Source of the DNA: Helicostylum pulchrum | Taxonomy: Eukaryota; Mucoromycota; Mucoromycetes; Mucorales; Mucoraceae | Direction: 5' to 3' | Assembly: GCA_025677825.1 (NCBI GenBank) | Contig: JAIXMO010000003.1 | Span: 186,001 to 250,000 of the forward strand | Length of the DNA: 64,000 nt | Shown here: one piece after another, positions 1 to 14,708 of the stretch | How positions within the stretch are numbered: position 1 is the stretch's first letter | Layout of the letters: the number at the start of each line of letters is the position of its first letter | Position numbers and translations under genes: made by a program | Notes under the pieces: generated by a model | Seen by the model: only the letters and a program-made list of their open reading frames with translations | Database searches by the model: none | Told to the model about the DNA's origin: nothing

Positions 1-633
1 TTATAAGCCAAAAAAAAAAAAAAAATCTCGCTTAGATAGTTGCTTAATTCGCTTATAAAAAGGAGGGGGATGGGGAGGAAATGCAGATAATGAAGGTAAA
101 GGCAGTATACTTGCTTTAATTAATCTATATGTTCCATCAGTTTAAATTCTTATCTTTCTTATGTAATATATATATATAATATGTATTCTAAATTGAAAGT
201 ATAACATAATGCAGAAAAATCATCTCACTTTTATTTTTATTTTTCTAAAAAAAAATATGCAAACTGTTTTAAGGGTCTTTTTATAATATTTATATATTTT
301 ATAGGTGAATTCAAATCGTTACATTCGTAAATAAGGGTTTTTATTTGTTTTCAATACCCGAAAAAGCGAGTACAAGAATTATTGGTGCACCTTATGATCT
401 ACATTTTTTTTTAAAAAAAAGAAAGGGCATGTGGCGAAATATATCAGTCTTTTTTTTTTCAAGAAAGATATTGAAAGTATTATCTGTAATACCGTATCTA
501 TTCTCACAAAGTTACCGTAGTTTTAACCTTTTTTTAAAAAGAGCAGAGTAAGTCTACAGTCTTCCTAACAATTGCAAGTCTTGCATATTTTTTTAATGTT
601 GTGTTATCTATAAATATCCAAACAGGATCCGAC
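1..633. other. AT-rich stretch without a supported gene
   Basis: I see only homopolymer-rich, AT-rich sequence here. A 68-codon open frame at 345-551 is low complexity (Lys/Phe-rich) and has no recognisable motif, so it is not called as a gene. Confidence 0.5.
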
Positions 634-2126
634 GCTGTTGCATTATGAAAACTAAAGTGGGTTCTGCCTTGATCATCAATCGCGAAATTAGATTGGCGCT
701 AGAATTGAATCCAGACGAAGAAAATCTGTGTTATTGGAAATTGTCCTTCGATATATGCAGATTTAAAGTTTTTACCATTACTAACGTTCCATTCAAAGGA
801 CTGACATAACTAACGAAGTTTTTTATTGGTACATGTGCGCACGTGCCTTTTAAATATAAAGTAAAATGTATTTTACTTGGCGCCTTGCTTACTGGATTAA
901 GTACTTATTAAACAAAGAAAACGCCTGCAGGCGTGTCACAATTTAATCAATCAATTTATCATGATGATCTGCCTATTAGCAGATATATCATGACCCATTC
1001 AAATTTTTTATTTTATTCTATAGGTCATGTCGAGAGAACTCTCAACTACTGTGGTTATAAGCCTTTAGTCAAGATCTTGTTGGAAATGCAATTTTGTCAA
1101 GTGGTGGCGAGACCTCCAATGAAGCAATTCATTTTGCCATGTTGAATTACTTTCATGTAACAAAGATGATTGAGCAAACGGCTACTCATGGCTTTACTGA
1201 ACCAGCCTCTCAACAAGTCTTCCAATACATTTTCCATCTGTTTTACGAGATAAAGTTTTCGATAAAAGCTATCTCTTGATCATTCAACAAATCTTGGACC
1301 TCTGAGTCAATGTCTCTTATTTCGGCTGGTTCTTCTATTGGTGTTAAAGACTTGTCATGTTTGTTCTTCCCAAGTCGTTGCATTCTGGAACAGATTCGAT
1401 ATCTAAAGCCATCATCCACGATCCTAAAATCATCAACATTATTACAACTACTCTGTCAAATACAAAAAAGATTACATAGTAGGGAATCCTGAGTGGGACA
1501 ATGGCACTCGCTCAGATGTTGTCCTAGAAGCAAAGTCATCAGTATTGGACCTCCCTCCAATAATCATAGAAATTCAACCTACGGTTAACAGCTTGTTTAT
1601 AAAGAGAGCCATAAATTACAGTCTTGAATCTTTTAATAGACATAAATTGGACCCTATTGTTCTAATCATATGTACTGATACCTTATCTTCTGATTCTGTA
1701 GCCAAAGACGTAAAGACCAGCGATATTCCTGCTTGCTATGACTTCCCTTCTACAGGATGGGCTTGTAATTGCCTGATTGTATGTGAAAGACGCGTCCCAG
1801 AGTATACTGATACCATGCCTTTGAATCCATTCATTGCTCTTATTTCATTTCTGACCAGCCGGAAACTTACAATAAATTGTTCATTTTACCCAGATGATCC
1901 AACTATTCAATATTTGTACACTTTGGCGTCACATTTACATCAAAATCGTCCTGGAGATCAACATATTACCGATATTTTGGCACAAGCGGATTGTTTTAGT
2001 AAAAATGAAGTCGTTGAAATTGATGGTGTTACTTTGTTCAGTGTGTTACTCTGCCCAAATCAGACATGTAATACACTATGGCAAAGAGACATAAATGCAT
2101 CAAGAAACATGCATTATATCGTATAA
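634..2126 (+). pseudogene. Broken accessory gene: PD-(D/E)XK-like domain with a TnpB/Fanzor-like C-terminal tail
   Basis: The longest intact piece is an open frame of about 220 codons running from about 1456 to 2126. It contains S-D-V-V-L-E-A-K and then P-P-I-I-I-E-I-Q, a D...ExQ arrangement resembling the core of PD-(D/E)XK nuclease-fold proteins. The last 25 residues contain CPNQTC followed by LWQRDINASRN, which resembles the zinc-ribbon/RDxNAxxN end of TnpB, IS605 OrfB and Fanzor proteins. Upstream, related-looking coding text continues in changing frames (about 640-810, 1020-1145, 1100-1278 and 1245-1300) with stops and frameshifts. It is therefore probably a decayed gene of a lineage-specific repeated family. 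The nuclease assignment comes from motif spacing only. Whether the tail belongs to the same original gene or is a fused remnant cannot be told from one copy. Confidence 0.5.
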
Positions 2127-4771
<2,645 letters not shown>

Positions 4772-4947
4772 TAGATTCATACAAAAATAAAATAACTGTA
4801 ATACTAATAAAAAACAAGTGTCATCATCAGACATTTCGTCATTGAAAAAAAAAAATACGCCTCTTTAAAACTCAGTATGAATTAGACAGATTTTTTCTTT
4901 CTTCTTTCTATCATTCTTTTTTCTTTTCTCCTATTACTACTGCCTTC

Positions 4948-6599
4948 ATGTCGAAACCTTCACCATTAGCTGCAAAAATTGCAGGTTCTATTTTACCAGT
5001 TGTAGTATATGGTTTACTAGGTTATACATGGTACACTTACATATTCCGTATTTGTTGTATGTTTTTTTTTGTCTTTTTATGTGTATATTGGAAACTGACT
5101 TTAATTCTGTAGTATATCTATTGCTACAAAATCCCCCTGAGAATACAGCGGAAGCAGGTATGTAATAATTAGACTAATGATTGTATACATCAGCTAAAAT
5201 AAAAAGTACTCTATTTAGTGATATTCATCATTATTGCTAGTTTCTTTTGGATTATGGCGATTATTTGTTATACCCGAGTTTTATTTACTTCTCCAGGAAA
5301 ACCTGTCAACGTAAGTTAGAAAAAATATAGATATATAAAAAAAGAGCTACCAGCTTACAAAAACCCTCTTACACCCCTGCAGGCGCGCACACCACTTCTT
5401 CATTCAGAATCAACACAGGGTGCTTTATCCCCTATTAATTTACCTCGCTATTATTATTCGCCAAAATTATTCAATTGGACCACTATGTCAACTCGATATT
5501 TAGATGCTCAGGATAAATTGGATGTGATGCCGGTTATATCGGTCAGTAAACAAGACGGCCAACCAAAGTATTGTAATCTGTGTGAATGTTTTAAGCCAGA
5601 TAGGGCTCATCACTGTAAAGAGTGTAACGCATGTGTACTCAAAATGGACCAGTAAGTTTTCTTTTTTTTTCATAATTTTTTTTTTCGGGCTGAAATATTT
5701 TAACATTTCTGTGTGTGCGTTTTTCTTTCTTTCTTGCAGTCATTGCCCCTGGTAAGTTGTTATAATCAGTTTTAGAGTAGATACAATTTACTGATGCAAA
5801 GTTTTTATATAGGGTGAGTGGATGTGTTGGATTTGCAAATTATAAATTCTTCTTTTTATTTGTGTTTTATACTGGATGTTATGGATTATGGGTATTTGTT
5901 AGCTCTTTACCTTTGATCATTAAAGGAGTTAAAGATTTGGTAAACAAGCAACGCTATTTACACTGTAAAGAATTTTTTTTCTCTGACATTTTTTATTACT
6001 AGAATGCACCTTTAGACCCACACTGGATTGCTTTAATTGTTATGTAAGAAATTGAGATATAAATAGATACGAGTACACAAAAAAATACTGATTTATTCCT
6101 TTTTTTTCTTAGCGCATTTATATTTGGAATGACAGTAGTAGGATTTGCTGGAGTTCACGCATCTTATATTCTTAGAAACGAAACGACAATTGAACATTTA
6201 GCAGATAGACCCAATGAAATTAGAGTTGATTTTGACATGTCTGGACAAAACTATGAAGTCGTTTCAGTATCGATTCTTGACAACTTGTGGGAACGTAAAA
6301 AAGGTGAAAATTGGAGACAAGTGATGGGAAATAATCCTTTAGGATGGTTTTGTAAGTCCTTTTGTTTTGCCAAGATTTATTCATGTTCTAAACTATTTTT
6401 ATATGCAGTGCCGATTAAGCGCGGATTAGGCGATGGAACTGTATTTCCATACAACGACTACATGTTTAACCAAATTGTCGAAAAGGCTTATAAGCAAAGG
6501 GAATCTATGGATGTGTGTACTTATGAAGATCAACACTTGACTGCAGACTATGAAACTGAGAGACTTTCTTCAATTGAAAGTACTGCTCAAATGACTTAG
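4948..6599 (+). CDS. DHHC-type protein S-acyltransferase (palmitoyltransferase)
   Basis: This is a membrane enzyme that palmitoylates cysteines of target proteins. Nine exons (4948-5056, 5113-5157, 5219-5310, 5383-5651, 5740-5751, 5813-5939, 6003-6043, 6113-6351, 6409-6599) total 1125 nt, giving 374 residues in frame. Two N-terminal membrane segments (about residues 8-32 and 53-75) precede the Cys-rich domain, with CNLCECFKPDRAHHC, CKECNAC and DHHCPWVSGCVG. Two more membrane segments follow, then a TTxE motif in R-N-E-T-T-I-E. The Asn usual in the WxxNC segment is Gly here. The fifth exon is only 12 nt and carries His-Cys-Pro plus parts of the flanking His and Trp codons. The fungal Pfa subfamily cannot be fixed from sequence alone. 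The gene runs tail-to-tail with the P450 gene. Confidence 0.93.
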
Positions 6600-6683
6600 T
6601 TTTTTTTGTACTGTTTAAATTGTAACATCTTAATATTTATACCATATAATATCGAAAAACAAGCAAACAAAACTATTATCACC

Positions 6684-6730
6684 CACTACTACTACTACTA
6701 CTACTAATACTACTACTACTAATACTACTA
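6684..6730. repeat. (ACT)n/(CTA)n trinucleotide microsatellite
   Basis: An imperfect run of ACT units, interrupted by AAT, lies between the convergent ends of the DHHC and P450 genes. Confidence 0.85.
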
Positions 6731-6827
6731 CATTACTAATATTTTTTCTTTGTAAATAAATGTATCCAATCTGCCAATTGGCAATTTGCTCGAAAAACAT
6801 TGTTTTTTTTATATGTATGGAAAATCA

Positions 6828-8890
6828 CTAGTATCGTCTTTCAAAGTTGATACGAAGCTCTTTGGGACAAACTGTAATAATTCCACTTGTAACAACATTT
6901 TCTTTATGAATTGAATCTTCTGGTAAAGTCCAAGTATATTTACGTACTATATTATGTATGTTAGCTTTTTTCTTTTTCTTTTGTATTATATTTACTTACA
7001 AAGCATAGCCAACACAACTCTCTGTTCAAATAAACTGAAATTCATGCCGATACATTGTCGTCTTCCGCTACCAAATGGTGCCCATTGAATACCTTCATTA
7101 GTAAACTGATCAAATTCCCCTTCAGGGCTAAATCTTTCAGGAATGAACTCATTGTGCGATTTCCATACTTTTTCGTTATGGTGAAGACGAAATATACTTA
7201 CTGAGACAAAAGTATCTTTAGGAATGAATGCTCCATCGATAAATGTATCTTCTGTTGTAATACGTGGTGATATACCAGAGACGGGTCCATACATTCTCAT
7301 TGTCTTTTTTTTTAAAAAAAAAAGTAAGATATGCTAGTTTTTGTACTTACTATTGGCAGAATATTAGTTTTTTTTTTTACCTCCTTCATAATTTGGTTGA
7401 TAAAGGTAAGCTTCATTGCGTCTTCTAGTGTAGGAAGAATATCTTCAGGGGCGTCTCCCAAGTGATGCAAGACCTCTTGACGTGCCTGCTCTTGTCTCTC
7501 CTAAGATAGTTGTCTTTTTTTTAGCCCAATTGGGATGTTTTTTTTTAAAATTTCATTTCATTTCATTTTACCTGATCTTTTGCTAAATTATAAATAATAA
7601 ATGCAACTGCATTTGCAGTAGTTTCATGTCCAGCAAAGAAGAAAATGCATAAATTTTCCTATTGTACATTTTAGCACGAGATTAAATCACGAAAATATTC
7701 CTTTATACCATAATTTCTTCGTCTGTTAATCCATCCACTTCTTCATTCAATTCACTATCAATCATCAATGACAACAAATCATTTCTAGTTCCCTCCTCGT
7801 GATTAGCAGCAATAGTTTGACGCTTATTTGAAATCATTTCAGAAAGCATGTTCAAAAACTTTGTCAAGTTTTGATGTGCTTGATATCTTTTTGGAAAGAG
7901 CCATAACCATTTACCTTGATCTAGAAATGGAAGATAATAAAATAATTTGTTGCTCATTGATTCCATAATTGATTTATAAACGTGAGTCCATTCGTTGTGT
8001 GGATCCCCTGTAGCGTCAAAGTTAAAATCTATTTAACACATTTGATACATTAGTTAGAGTTTAGAATATAATTTTTTTTATATATTTTTTTTTTACCAAA
8101 TACTGCTTTTCCAAGGATATCTAATGTCAAACGGTTGCAAAGGTCCGTCATATCAACTTGTTTACCTCCCATTTGATCAATTTCCTGTAACGTTCTTTGA
8201 GTCATGCGACCAAATAGTTGGATAGGCACCGGACGACGGAAAGCAGGGTTTACAGTCTAATATAAACAAAAACAAAAAAGTTTTAATATTATTTCGGCTT
8301 ACACCGAATACAATATTTGTAACCTTTTTAAGTCTTTTATAATCTTCTCCTTCTGATAGTAAAAGGTTATTTCCTCCGACAAATCGTTCATATATTGTTT
8401 TTTTGTTGTCTGCTTTATTAAAAGCTTTTACAAATACGTCTATATATAACATGTATAAGATTTTGTTTCCGGTTTTAATTAAGTTCGTGTTGTACCTGGT
8501 TTACTTAAGATTGTTTTTACGCCGGATGGACTAGAAACATGAATTGTCCAGCCAATACGATCTGGTCTCTACACATAAACAAATGGATTTATATATTTTT
8601 CTTGGGAGACCCAAAGTATACATGTAGTTTACCAAGTTAAGGCCATCGCGTATATCTGCACTCTGTTTTATCTTTTCTTGCAAACTAGCTTTTCTAAAAA
8701 AAGTCTTTATGAAAAAGTTTGTATATTTCCAGTGAGGTATATGTCGAATACGTCGAGGTGGTAGCCAAAATATATCGTAGCAAGCGTAAGACAATGCTAG
8801 CATAATTGCAGTGCCTATACTAATATACTGTATCCCTCGTTTATAATTTGTTGATAAAAAAACTTTTTGTATAGTATCAGACATCACCAT
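6828..8890 (-). CDS. Cytochrome P450 monooxygenase
   Basis: This is a microsomal-type P450 spread over about nine exons. The N-terminus (ATG at 8890, or the in-frame ATG at 8884) has a hydrophobic anchor followed by a proline-rich hinge (WLPPRRI). The I-helix segment reads FFAGHETTANA with the oxygen-activating Thr. The K-helix ExxR is ETMR, split by an intron. A PERF motif follows, and the heme-ligand loop is FGSGRRQCIGMNF with the axial Cys. The last small exon (6828 to about 6970) ends in a charged tail with stop at 6828-6830. All hallmark residues are present, so the enzyme should be active. Substrate and CYP number cannot be read from sequence; a lineage-specific Mucorales P450 is plausible. 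An upstream in-frame ATG at 8989 would add a non-conserved extension and was not chosen. Confidence 0.9.
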
Positions 8891-9283
8891 TTTTTTTTTG
8901 GGAGCAAAATAAAAAGAAAGAAAGGGAAATTTAAACACATGCAAGTGATATTTATAGTTTGTGATTTTACTACACACCGGATCAGTCAAGTTACACCCAA
9001 ATGTGGGTGAACGTCGCGGGGAGAGAACTTTTTAAAAAAAGAATACAAACAATGCTTGAATTTATTAGAATAGAAAAAATAAAATAATAAATCCAGTACC
9101 CTTAAATAAAGCCGCTACTGTACAAGTAAAAATAAATATTTAATTATTTATAAAAATCACTTTATTACAACTGTGTGAAACGAAAAAAAGAAAGAAAGAT
9201 ATATATGTATATTGTGTATAAAATAAAAGTATGTATATGTATAGATGAGAAGATCAATAAAAAAGTGAAAAAAAACCCCCCTT
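8891..9283. other. Spacer between P450 promoter and FAR-acyltransferase 3' end
   Basis: This stretch would contain the P450 promoter and the 3' end of the fused reductase gene. Apart from the short transposon-end-like sequence at 9098-9122, nothing specific is seen. Confidence 0.5.
9098..9122. repeat. 25-bp copy of a putative Tc1/mariner-type terminal sequence
   Basis: This 25-bp stretch is identical to 58832-58856. Read on the minus strand it starts TA-CAGTAGCGGC. A TA dinucleotide flanks it on both sides, as expected for the TA target and CAGT-type ends of Tc1/mariner elements. No element body is attached here, so it is probably a relic or a solo end. Confidence 0.6.
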
Positions 9284-12200
9284 TTATCTCAAATTATACG
9301 CTTCGGAAATACGACGTAAAGCACGAGCTTGAGCAGCTCTATCACCTACAGGAACACTACTAGCCAATAAAGAGTACACCAGTTGAGCCAAACCATTTTC
9401 ATCTTCAGGTAATTGTACATTTCTCTTTTGAGCAAAGCTGGAATTAGCTTGCAAGATACCCTTGATTTGCTTCAAACATTTTTGAAATACTTGCGCATTT
9501 TGGAAACTTTCTCTTTGAGATGCTGAACCTAAACGATAAGAATCAATTTGTTGACAGAGGTCTGCCATATTTGAGTTGGCTCTATTCATTTGAATTTGTG
9601 CCATAACCGCCTTCTACATTTTTTTTTAAAAAAAAACAAAGAGGGTATAAGTAATTTTATATATCTCTCTCTTTTTTCATAAGTGCTTACCATCATTCCT
9701 TCGGGATCCACAGGTGAAACACGTTTACTACCACCATCATTATTTTGCCCAGAAAGTTCAATCAAGATCTCCGAAGTTGGGATACCCAACTCATGCAGCA
9801 AGATTTGAGCGTCAGGCGATAATTTCTCCTTGGCCTTAATCTCAGTCAAGAAGCCCATGGACATAAACACATCGACCGCGGTTTTACTAGACTCGGTTGA
9901 AAGTACTTCACGATAAATAGTTCTTCTACCTGTAATTAAATGTGTAGCAATCCACTGCGTCAATAAAGGAACGATACAACGAGGAAGCATAGGCACAGCC
10001 TCTAATGCAGACAAAGAACAAGAAGTGATCCAATAAGCGTCCACAGTAGGATACACCAAGGAAGCCAACAAGATCAATTGTTCGTAACGTACAGAGTCAT
10101 TTTCCATACTTACCGACAATACCAAACGGTTATCGTGTACACGCAAGATACCCCTTTTCACGTACTTGTTAACAATAATCTCAAACTTTTGCTCCAAGTT
10201 CCACTCCAAAACAAATTCACGTTCCAGTAATTGAATCAAGAAACGGAATCTGTCCATAAATTCATCTTCCAAGACGGATTCTTCTAAAAAGGACAAGTAG
10301 ACAATAGCAAAGAATGAATCTAAAAGGAAAATATCTACCATTTGATTAGCGTAGTAAGAAAGTGCCATAACGTTATCTGCGTGGTCGTTGACTTTAATGT
10401 TGGTATCGTCATTGATTTCTCTACCATCCACAATCAAGTTCTTTGATTCGTTTAATAACTTGAAAGCAGAAAGGATAATTGAATCTATATCTTCACCCTC
10501 TATACACACATGAAAAAAAAATTAAGTATATTTGTTGATATAAATATTTTTTACTTTGCAGTTTTTTTTTTTTTTACCTTGCCAGTCAACAGTATATCCA
10601 GTTTGAGCCATTTCACTTCTCAACCACTCCATTAATTCCTTAATCTTTCCAATACAGACACCGTTTGTAGCACGTCCGTAAAGAATAATAGCGGAAATAA
10701 TCGATACGGGAGAAACAACAAGTCCCTTACATTGAGATTCATGAATTCGTTTTATAATATCATTTACAAGATCAGTTTCATAAGTCTCATTTACACTACT
10801 ATATATTAAAGAATTAATTATATTAATTATTTTTTTTTCATGATTTTTTTTTCTTACCCGGTAGATCGTCGATTATGCTCTTCAGCTACTTCTTGTACGC
10901 TAATAAGCGGACCTACACCAAACGTAACACGACCGCATTTCTTGGGAGCTTCTAAACCGTCTAACAAAGTCTTTCTTCTATCTTTTGCTTCACTAGGTCT
11001 CATCACACTACTGGGACGACCGGAAGATAAAGAAGGAGGAGGAGTAGACTGAGAAGAAGACCTAGATCTTCCTGTCGTAGTACTTGTAGGTTGCTGGTCT
11101 AATACTTCATCAATCAAATGAGAGAGTTCAGGTACGTTTTCATAAGTGATATTAATTGGCACAAACACCACATCCTTGCTTACTTTTCTTGATTGGACAG
11201 GTGGGCTAAAGTTATGAGCCAAACTATCGATACTCATGGTTGGACTAGCAACTGCAGAAGCGGTAGGTGAATCAGGAGAAGTAGGTGGTGTATTTATTTC
11301 AGAAGAAACTACGCGGTTGATTAAGCTAGATGAAGTACGAGCAGTTTGGTTTGTTTGTAAGGTAGCTTCAATTACCATATCAACAAATCCATCGGGATAA
11401 GCTTCTTGGAATTTACCAGTTCTGGAACGAGACCGTTCAAGACAAAAAGCCAAGGCACCATGTTCACGTAAAAGAACTTGAGTATAAGCAGCAGTAACAG
11501 CTGAATTTAAAGGAGATCGTTTTGCCTTATCACGTTTTACATAATAAGCACCAGCCAATCTATAAACATCTGAAATGGGACCCATTTGAGAGATCATTTC
11601 ATCACAAGCTAAAGCGGGTACAGGAAGATGATAACGAATCGAGATATACCAAACTAAAAGTGGATCCAACATACTTTTAGAAACTGGGACATAGACAACA
11701 CGTTTACCCATCGTGGAGTGACGAATAGCGCGTAAACTTTCGTCAAGGATACGAACATTTTCAAACATATCGTCTAATAAAGATTTAAGGAAGGAACCGG
11801 TGAACCAAACAAAGGCTAATTGTGTACGTTCACTCATACGCATCAAGATCTTCATGGCTTCATTGACTGCAGTTTGTTTTGGTACACCGGCATTTTGTGT
11901 GATTTGGTTGATGGCTTGATTGACACGTTTATCGTTTAATACAATGACCTTTACAGATTCATCGTTGCTTCCGACCTTTCTTCTCCATTTACCAAGCGCC
12001 ATACGTCTTTCTTTATCTACTGTAGTGATATCATTATCTTGACACCAATCGTCCAACGCATCATCCAAATCAGTTAGCCAAGCATCGTCTTTTTCTTTGG
12101 TAGAAGAGACAGCAATAGGTGTATTATGCATCAATAGACCCTTAACATGCGCAACCATTCTAGCTGTACGTTGTAAAATTTGGTCTTGAGAATAAATAGC

Positions 12201-14489
12201 ACTATTTACTTGTCTTCCAAACACGTACTGATAGTATCCACCATCATCATCGCCTGTACTAGCGTCACTAGGTTGAATACCACAACTCCATCCATAAATA
12301 GGTGTAGGCAAACGTAAATTCGTTTCATGACAAACAAAGTAATGAATACCGTAACTTGCATTTGTTAAATAGTTGACCCAGAATTTAGCATCTGCGTCTT
12401 CAGGTACAATGATATTAGGATCGAATTCCATGCCTACATCGATGTTTCTTACAGCAAATGTCAAGTGAAGTGTGTTTTCGTTTAGTGATTGATTGTTGTT
12501 GTACAAGGAGTTGGAGGAGGAATAAATGTTGTCTTTCATGGTATGCGATAATTTAGCAGCTTTATCCACTGTACGACTGAGACGATGTGAGTTACGTTTA
12601 CTGGCGGATGAAGAAGTACCGTTACTCATTCGATCACTAGATTGTGAAGAAGTAGGTGTGACAGACGGAATGGTGCCAACGGAAGTTTCAGGGCCCGAGT
12701 TCATATATCCTCTTAATGAGTTCATCACTGTACGAGCACGAGAAAGGCCAGGTGAACTAACTGTATTGTTGTTTCCGTTATTGATGACCGAGTTTCTTTG
12801 CGGGGCACTGAAATATGTTTTTGAAGGGGGTAAATTGACAGGTGTGGTCTTTATCCAGTACTGACGAATAGCCTCGTAACCAACTCTCCAATTTACAGGA
12901 CGTAAATTTGAGATGGAGACTTGATAAATAACGGGAACAGTTTGCTCTGTAGTTTCTGTATGACCAAATAAAGACATTCTTTGAGATGGATACATGGTTG
13001 CACTCCGCATCGACATTCTACTGGCTTGACTTGAAGTTCTCTTGTGTGATCGGATAGATTCGATTGGTGGATTTGGCTCTTCAACAATAGTCTGTGGTTG
13101 TTGAGGGTCTGCGATCTCTGCTACAGTAGGAACTTTAGAGTTCTCGGAAATGGATAATGTAGCTGCACATCCAATAATTAAACGAGCGACATAGTCAACA
13201 GGTACCACATCAGCCACGCCATCTCCGACATGAGGCTGAATCACTTTGTTTCCTCTACCTGTTAATAAAATAGTACCATTGATACCATTTACACCATCAG
13301 CCTAACAATAACAATTAAAATCTCGTAAAGGAAAAAAAAATCAGTTTGTACTTTACCCAACCTATTAAAGGTTCTTGTACACTAGGACCCACAGGGGATA
13401 ATCTCATAATAGCGATAGGAAATAATGGTAAATTAGTTGCTTTATTCTTGACGACATGATCCACAAGTACATGTTCGGTAAGTGACTTTGAAAACAAGTA
13501 AGGGTTAGCATAAAGAGGTCTAAAATCAATGTATTGAGGTGTATTTAAAACTTGATCCAAGATTTCAGTTGCGTTCTTTGTATCAGGTAAAGGATACAAG
13601 TGTTTCTCTTCTGTTCCTTTCCAGCTGTTTCCGTTAAATTGTTGAATGTTGGATAAGTGAATAAATGCATTTATATCTTTACATTGGTTAGCTATAGTTA
13701 AAAGGTGAAGTGTACCAAAAGTATTGATCTATTGTTGTTATTTAGCATACACTTTTTTTTTATAAAATTATTATATTTGGTTTTTACCTTGACAGAAGCA
13801 TCAATTTGTTCATTTCCATCAACATTACCAGCACAGTGAAATATAATGTTGGTGTGTTTCATAATCAAATCAAGGTCGGGATCCGATAATCCAATATTGG
13901 GTTCAGTTAAATCACCAAACATGGGAACTAATTTCTCTTTAACAAATTCATCAAATACATTTGCACCTATTGTTCTACGAAGACTAACAAAAGCCTTTTT
14001 ATATAAGGAGCCTTTTTTTTTAGATGGAATTTAAATAATAATTATTATATTCGGTTTTTTTTTTACCTTGTTTGATAATATATCGTCATGTAAACGATCA
14101 ATAGCAGAGCGTTGATAAAGTCTTGTCTTTCGAAGAATGATGAAAATTCTATCGACAGGTTCATTTAAAGACTGCATTAACTTCCATAAGACAGCTTTTC
14201 CAATGAAACCAGATGCACCAGTTAACAAAATAGACTTTTGATAGTAAAATGTTTTTATGGTTTTTGGTTCCTGTTCTATGTGGTCATCGTCGTCAATAGC
14301 AGTTCTTGTAATAGCCGGGACGGGTAAGTCGAGGGCCTCATCTATTAAAGGTTCTTCGTTCTCTAGTTCTTTTACGACATCAAACACTGTAGGTGAATCT
14401 GGAGTTGTAGGTGTAGCGGTTCCACTGGCCATGTAATCTTTACTTTCTAAATCTGGTGTGGTTATAGAGATGGTCGGAACAGTTGTCAT
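9284..14489 (-). CDS. Fused fatty acyl-CoA reductase / PlsB-type acyltransferase (FARAT-like)
   Basis: This is one large gene of about 1,600 residues. After a low-complexity leader, the N-terminal half is a fatty acyl-CoA reductase: the NAD(P) loop LLTGASGFIGK, an active-site YxxxK in NPYLFSKSL, and the family segment RLSPVGPSVQEPLIGW. A poorly conserved Ser/Asn-rich linker follows, then a FAR C-terminal-like segment. The second half resembles GPAT/DHAPAT acyltransferases: GAYYVKR (motif II), ERSRSRTGK (motif III) and VPINITYE (motif IV), then the helical C-terminal domain. Motif I reads VSKSMLD, so the usual His of HxxxxD is Ser. Such a fusion (FARAT) is known in Dictyostelium ether-lipid synthesis, where FAR supplies fatty alcohol and the acyltransferase acylates DHAP. 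The C-terminus EAYNLR is not a typical PTS1. Single-gene status is supported by in-frame splice joins near 13,300, 10,855, 10,578 and 9,690. Confidence 0.85.
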
Positions 14490-14708
14490 TTTATTTATTT
14501 TTATTTTTTATATATATTTTTTTTTTCTCAGCTCCACCAAAAAAAAAAATATTGAGTAACAGCCCTTCTTTTGGTATTGTCAATGAAAAGGGAAAAGGGA
14601 ATAAAATAAAAAATATGGCTGAGAAAGGCTGAGAAGTAAAATAAAATATTAATGGTGTGTAACATACTCCTGGAACTGACATAACTGCATTGTTTATTAT
14701 GATTATTT

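Noticed and set aside
12526..12864. 112-codon open frame on the plus strand
   Set aside because: It lies antisense inside the large exon of the FAR-acyltransferase gene and has no family match.
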